From NCBI GenBank assembly GCA_964442035.1, contig CAYTWZ010000033.1, forward strand, positions 1-17,206: a stretch of 17,206 bases of DNA, in the 5' to 3' direction. The notes beneath the pieces are model-generated. The model ran no database searches. It had not been told where the DNA came from and worked only from the letters and a program-made list of their open reading frames with translations. Shown one piece after another: positions 14,857-17,206 of the stretch; position 1 is the stretch's first letter, and each line of letters starts with the position of its first letter. The DNA is from JAFLUQ01 sp964442035. Lineage in GTDB: Bacteria; Bacillota; Clostridia; UMGS1883. The position numbers and the translations under genes were made by a program.

Positions 14857-14907
14857 AAAACGCCGGAAATGCAAAACCATAATGTTGATTTGCGGTTCCG
14901 GCGTTTT
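14857..14907 (-). terminator. Large hairpin, probable terminator after the pseudogene
   Basis: AAAACGCCGGAA (14857-14868) pairs perfectly with TTCCGGCGTTTT (14896-14907). An inner GCAAA/TTTGC pairing extends the stem. A T-run follows the stem on the minus strand, 38 bp past the pseudogene's final stop. Confidence 0.7.
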
Positions 14908-14944
14908 AATTTGCTTAAAGAAACTTTTCTTTTAAGCTTTGATG

Positions 14945-15342
14945 TCATTTTTGTCGGTTTTTATCCTCAAATCTCAGCCTCCGCGGCCACACAAAGGGGA
15001 GCAAGCATTCCATAACCTTAAGTCTGTACCGGTCATTGGGATCAATGTCGGCAAAACCCTCTGTCTTATTTTTTGAAACATAGAGCAGCTTGCCGTCGAA
15101 GCTATAGATTACAGCATAAATATCGCTTTACTCCTTACTGCGCTCATAGCTGTAATGGATCCTGCCATCCTTAACGCTGAAGTCGGTTATTTTGATATCT
15201 CCTGATGTGTTGTAAACCTCCATCTCAACGAGCTGTAAATACTTTGTCGGATCAAGCCTTGTGGCAAGAACACGTACATATGATCAAAGAGACGGTAGCT
15301 TCCTTTAATATGTTTCAGTGGAAGATTGCAATCTTCAGTTTA
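14945..15342 (-). pseudogene. Remnant of a secreted-protein gene (frameshift and internal stop)
   Basis: No intact frame exists here, but the minus strand gives coherent protein-like sequence when one frame change is allowed. A first part reads TEDCNLPLKHIKGSYRLFD. After a shift near 15278 the next frame reads YVRVLATRLDPTKYLQLVEM and continues to a TAA at 15128-15130. Past that stop the same frame continues with SDIYAVIYSFDGKLLYVSKN up to a TGA at 14945-14947. The last part resembles the beta-rich module seen near the N-terminus of the metalloprotease and in other clostridial surface proteins. The 5' end is cut exactly at the palindrome at 15344-15372. It may be the severed 3' part of the gene upstream, 15345-16424. 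No function can be assigned. Confidence 0.6.
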
Positions 15343-15343
15343 G

Positions 15344-15372
15344 TTCAATAAGGGCTGGAAGTCCTTATTGAA
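15344..15372. repeat. Short palindromic repeat at the end of a coding sequence
   Basis: Arms TTCAATAAGGGCT and, with two changes, AGTCCTTATTGAA flank a 3-base centre. The minus strand encodes SIRTSSPY followed by TGA, the end of the protein encoded upstream. The pseudogene begins immediately beyond it. Confidence 0.85.
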
Positions 15373-16424
15373 ACCGATTGATCTTCGCTATTCCACTCCA
15401 CATCACAGCCTATCTCTTCACAAATTGCTCTTAATGGAACATAGCCCGAATATATTGGCATAGGTTTAACTTCTATTTCTCCTCCTTTTATCCCATCTCG
15501 AATATACGGCTCTTTTTTATCGATAGGATTATAGTAGTAAGAGACCATCATTTCTCCCGCACATGCGTTAAAAAGAATTCTTTTATATTCAGATATATAT
15601 TTTGCTCCCTCTATCGACGCAGCTACACTTTCTGAGTTAAGATACTTGTGAGTGTTTTTTTCATAACACCTATACAGCATTAGGTCGTCATATCCGCGAT
15701 ATGAAAAACGATCATACTCTAAATCATTTGTTATATTCAAAACTTCAAGCTTCGGAATATACACAGTTCCTTCATACAATATACAGCCATCAATTGTATT
15801 TTTTCCGTCAATATACACAGGGACAGCCTTCCCGACTTCCTTCAAAATGATTTTTGGCACTTCAATTTTGTTTTCTCTTGATCTATAGAGTGCCTCATCG
15901 CTGCTTGGATAATAGCTCCAGCCGGTTTTTGTTATTGTTGCGCTGTCTGGCACAGATATTACAGGTGCATCGGAGGTTTTTGAGTCAAATTCATGAACAA
16001 ATGTTTCACTTACTTTTCTAACAGTATTTGGAACGTTTATTTGTTTCAATTTATATGGGAAACAATCTTTTGCGTACCATTTAACACTCCATAAGTCTCG
16101 ATACGAATTACCGTCGTCATCAATGCGGATTTCTTCAACTTCTTGACGAATTTTAAATATATTGTCAAGTGATGTTACAGGCTTTCCATCAATTTCAGTC
16201 GCAATGTTAAAGACTTTCCATTCATACGGCACGGTTGCGCTTATAAGATTTATTTCCCCGTTTTCAACAATGTAGGAATATACCGCGTCTTCCATTGCGG
16301 AAGCTGTAAGATTTAACATTATAAGCAGTACTAAAATCGCACAAATTTTTCTTGTTTTTTTACATGAAAACCGTATTTCTTTTATTTTCTTCCTCTGTAG
16401 TAAGATAGTTGTATCTATATTCAA
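15345..16424 (-). CDS. Secreted protein ending in a partial stalk domain
   Basis: The product is about 359 residues. The N-terminus is basic (RKKIKEIRFSCKKTRK) followed by a hydrophobic stretch (ICAILVLLIMLNLTASA), a signal peptide with a long n-region. The central region is not recognised; it holds segments such as INVPNTVRKVSETFVHEF and VPDSATITKTGWSYYPSSDE that recall BspA-like leucine-rich surface repeats, but I would not insist. The C-terminus (GYVPLRAICEEIGCDVEWNS) is the second part of a copper-amine-oxidase-like stalk domain, which ends abruptly in palindrome-encoded residues. Start: TTG at 16424 with GGGAGG 9 bases upstream; a TTG two codons earlier is too close to it. The A+T content is higher than in the zinc operon, suggesting a different origin. 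Confidence 0.7.
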   Translation of the reverse strand: MNIDTTILLQRKKIKEIRFSCKKTRKICAILVLLIMLNLTASAMEDAVYSYIVENGEINLISATVPYEWKVFNIATEIDGKPVTSLDNIFKIRQEVEEIRIDDDGNSYRDLWSVKWYAKDCFPYKLKQINVPNTVRKVSETFVHEFDSKTSDAPVISVPDSATITKTGWSYYPSSDEALYRSRENKIEVPKIILKEVGKAVPVYIDGKNTIDGCILYEGTVYIPKLEVLNITNDLEYDRFSYRGYDDLMLYRCYEKNTHKYLNSESVAASIEGAKYISEYKRILFNACAGEMMVSYYYNPIDKKEPYIRDGIKGGEIEVKPMPIYSGYVPLRAICEEIGCDVEWNSEDQSVSIRTSSPY

Positions 16425-16460
16425 ATCCAAGCTCCTCCCTTAATTTGTTTTCTGTAAAAG

Positions 16461-16587
16461 TATAACTAAACTAAAGATGTCCCCCGGGTCTCGTCTACCG
16501 ACTCGGTCGGTGCTTCTGCTTCGCAGAGGCTGCCACCGGCAGAGGGCACCCTCCGCCGGTGGTGGGTGACCCTTTCGTTTAGTTATA
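16461..16587 (+). repeat. MITE-like multi-hairpin repeat, copy D (short form, both ends)
   Basis: This 127-bp copy has both terminal inverted repeats: TATAACTAAACTAAAG on the left and CTTTCGTTTAGTTATA on the right, with one mismatch. It holds the hairpins CCGACTCGGTCGG, CTGC ttc GCAG, and CACCGGCAGAG with CTCCGCCGGTG. The long-form tail and palindrome are absent. No coding frame is present. The ends begin TA, which would fit TA-target insertion. Confidence 0.88.
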
Positions 16588-16589
16588 GC

Positions 16590-17012
16590 TTAGCCTGACG
16601 ATATTGGCCTGACGTCCCCATCTGATTCTATCCCATAAGATAAAACTTTATTAAGACTCAATAAAATTGTTTGATCAGCTTTAAATTCAAAAATCAATAT
16701 ATGAGTCTGGTGACTTCCTCCCAACTGTCCTTTCACAAAAAGATTGTGATTGAGTTTATTGTCAAAATACAGCTTTAAATAACTGTCACTTTCACAATCG
16801 TCTATGGTTATATCTCCTGAAAGACTTTTAGTCATCACCTTAATTGTTTTAATGATTTTTTTTAAATCAAACCTTGAAATACAAATGCTGCAGCGTCCCG
16901 AAAATTTACCAGACATAACGTATATTTCATATGTAGAATATCCACCAATAGTGTAAAGATGTTCAAATATCAATTTTTCATTTCCTGTTTCATAAATTGT
17001 GTTCTCATCCAT
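16590..17012 (-). CDS. Small protein, possible immunity protein (DUF6228/WapI-like)
   Basis: The 140-residue cytosolic protein has no signal or membrane segment. It shows an alternating strand pattern with a central helix (FDLKKIIKTIKVMTKSL), then GDITIDD, ESDSYLKLYF, VKGQLGGSHQTH and FEFKADQTILLSLNKVL. This pattern recalls small immunity proteins of polymorphic toxin systems (DUF6228/WapI-like), from memory only. No toxin gene is visible in the window. ATG start with AGGAG 9 bases upstream, also overlapped by the stop of a 14-codon ORF (TAATG). Its stop is 3 bases from repeat copy D, and the final residues (DGDVRPISSG) may not be native. Confidence 0.65.
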   Translation of the reverse strand: MDENTIYETGNEKLIFEHLYTIGGYSTYEIYVMSGKFSGRCSICISRFDLKKIIKTIKVMTKSLSGDITIDDCESDSYLKLYFDNKLNHNLFVKGQLGGSHQTHILIFEFKADQTILLSLNKVLSYGIESDGDVRPISSG

Positions 17013-17056
17013 TATATTTTTCTCCTAATTGTAGGCAATTTTCTAAGTTTGTTCAT
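17012..17056 (-). CDS. 14-codon leader ORF coupled to the small protein gene
   Basis: The frame encodes MNKLRKLPTIRRKI, starting at ATG 17056 with AAAGGTG 8 bases upstream. Its TAA overlaps the next gene's ATG as TAATG, and the next gene's ribosome site lies within it. That geometry fits a translational-coupling leader peptide. It could equally be the start of an older gene truncated by rearrangement, or chance. No function is known. Confidence 0.4.
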   Translation of the reverse strand: MNKLRKLPTIRRKI

Positions 17057-17206
17057 AAAAGCATCACCTTTTTAATATTTAGAGGGAGATTATCCTTCTA
17101 TTTTTTCTAATTTTTATCCCCTTCATTAATTAAAAACAAGTCAAATCTGTTTTTATGTCAAAATTTTCAAAAATTTTTTCAATAAGGGCTGAAAGCCCTT
17201 ATTGAA
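17057..17206. repeat. AT-rich spacer ending in a perfect palindromic repeat
   Basis: Most of this stretch is AT-rich with no coding frame. The last 29 bp (17178-17206) are the cleanest copy of the short palindrome: TTCAATAAGGGCT, GAA, AGCCCTTATTGAA. It probably marks the 3' end of whatever gene lies beyond the window, by analogy with the other copies. Confidence 0.8.

Noticed and set aside
14610..14882. Plus-strand open frame across repeat copy C
   Set aside because: Composed of repeat sequence; shares RPMTGFQPLL with the false extension in copy B.
1..17206. CRISPR array
   Set aside because: The repeats are dispersed, inverted and of different lengths, with genes in between; no regular spacers exist.

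Overview
The window looks like a chromosomal segment of an anaerobic member of the Clostridia (low-to-middle G+C Firmicutes), probably gut-associated. This is inferred from strong AGGAGG ribosome sites, TTGACA-17-TATAAT promoters, frequent TTG and GTG starts, two secreted proteins with copper-amine-oxidase-like stalk domains, a CotJC-type manganese catalase, and a YolD/Y-family polymerase pair. I cannot fix the genus from sequence alone.

Layout. (1) 1-1702: the edge of a mobile repeat, then a plus-strand gene for a degenerate, truncated primase-helicase of the TOTE conflict-system type. (2) 1761-5635, minus strand: a compact five-gene zinc operon (Fur/Zur regulator, metal-binding lipoprotein, ATPase, permease, secreted stalk-domain protein). 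Every junction is a 4-base start/stop overlap, and the operon is driven by a consensus promoter with a perfect dyad operator. (3) 5784-8154: a LysR regulator divergent from a MATE efflux pump, with an AT-rich dyad over the pump promoter. (4) 8198-10708: a large secreted multidomain zinc metalloprotease. (5) 10892-12348: manganese catalase and an AIM24-family protein. (6) 12516-14649: a YolD-like protein and a Y-family translesion polymerase, separated by an IS5-type MITE. (7) 14657-17206: repeat-rich ground with a pseudogene, a secreted protein ending in half a stalk domain, a small possible immunity protein with a 14-codon leader ORF, and several repeat copies.

The main structural theme is repeats. 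One multi-hairpin family has the terminal inverted repeat TATAACTAAACGAAAG and occurs four times (1-54, 10737-10896, 14657-14839, 16461-16587). A short palindrome with arms TTCAATAAGGGCT occurs within it or alone. These repeats sit at gene 3' ends and in two cases supply the final codons of a protein. A separate 167-bp element with a CTAA target duplication entered the stop-codon/ribosome-site junction between the polymerase and yolD genes without destroying either signal.

The most unusual gene is the first: the TOTE-type scaffold is readable over its full length, but the primase and helicase catalytic residues are replaced and the frame ends before the second RecA lobe. The zinc operon's fifth, stalk-domain gene is the next most interesting item.
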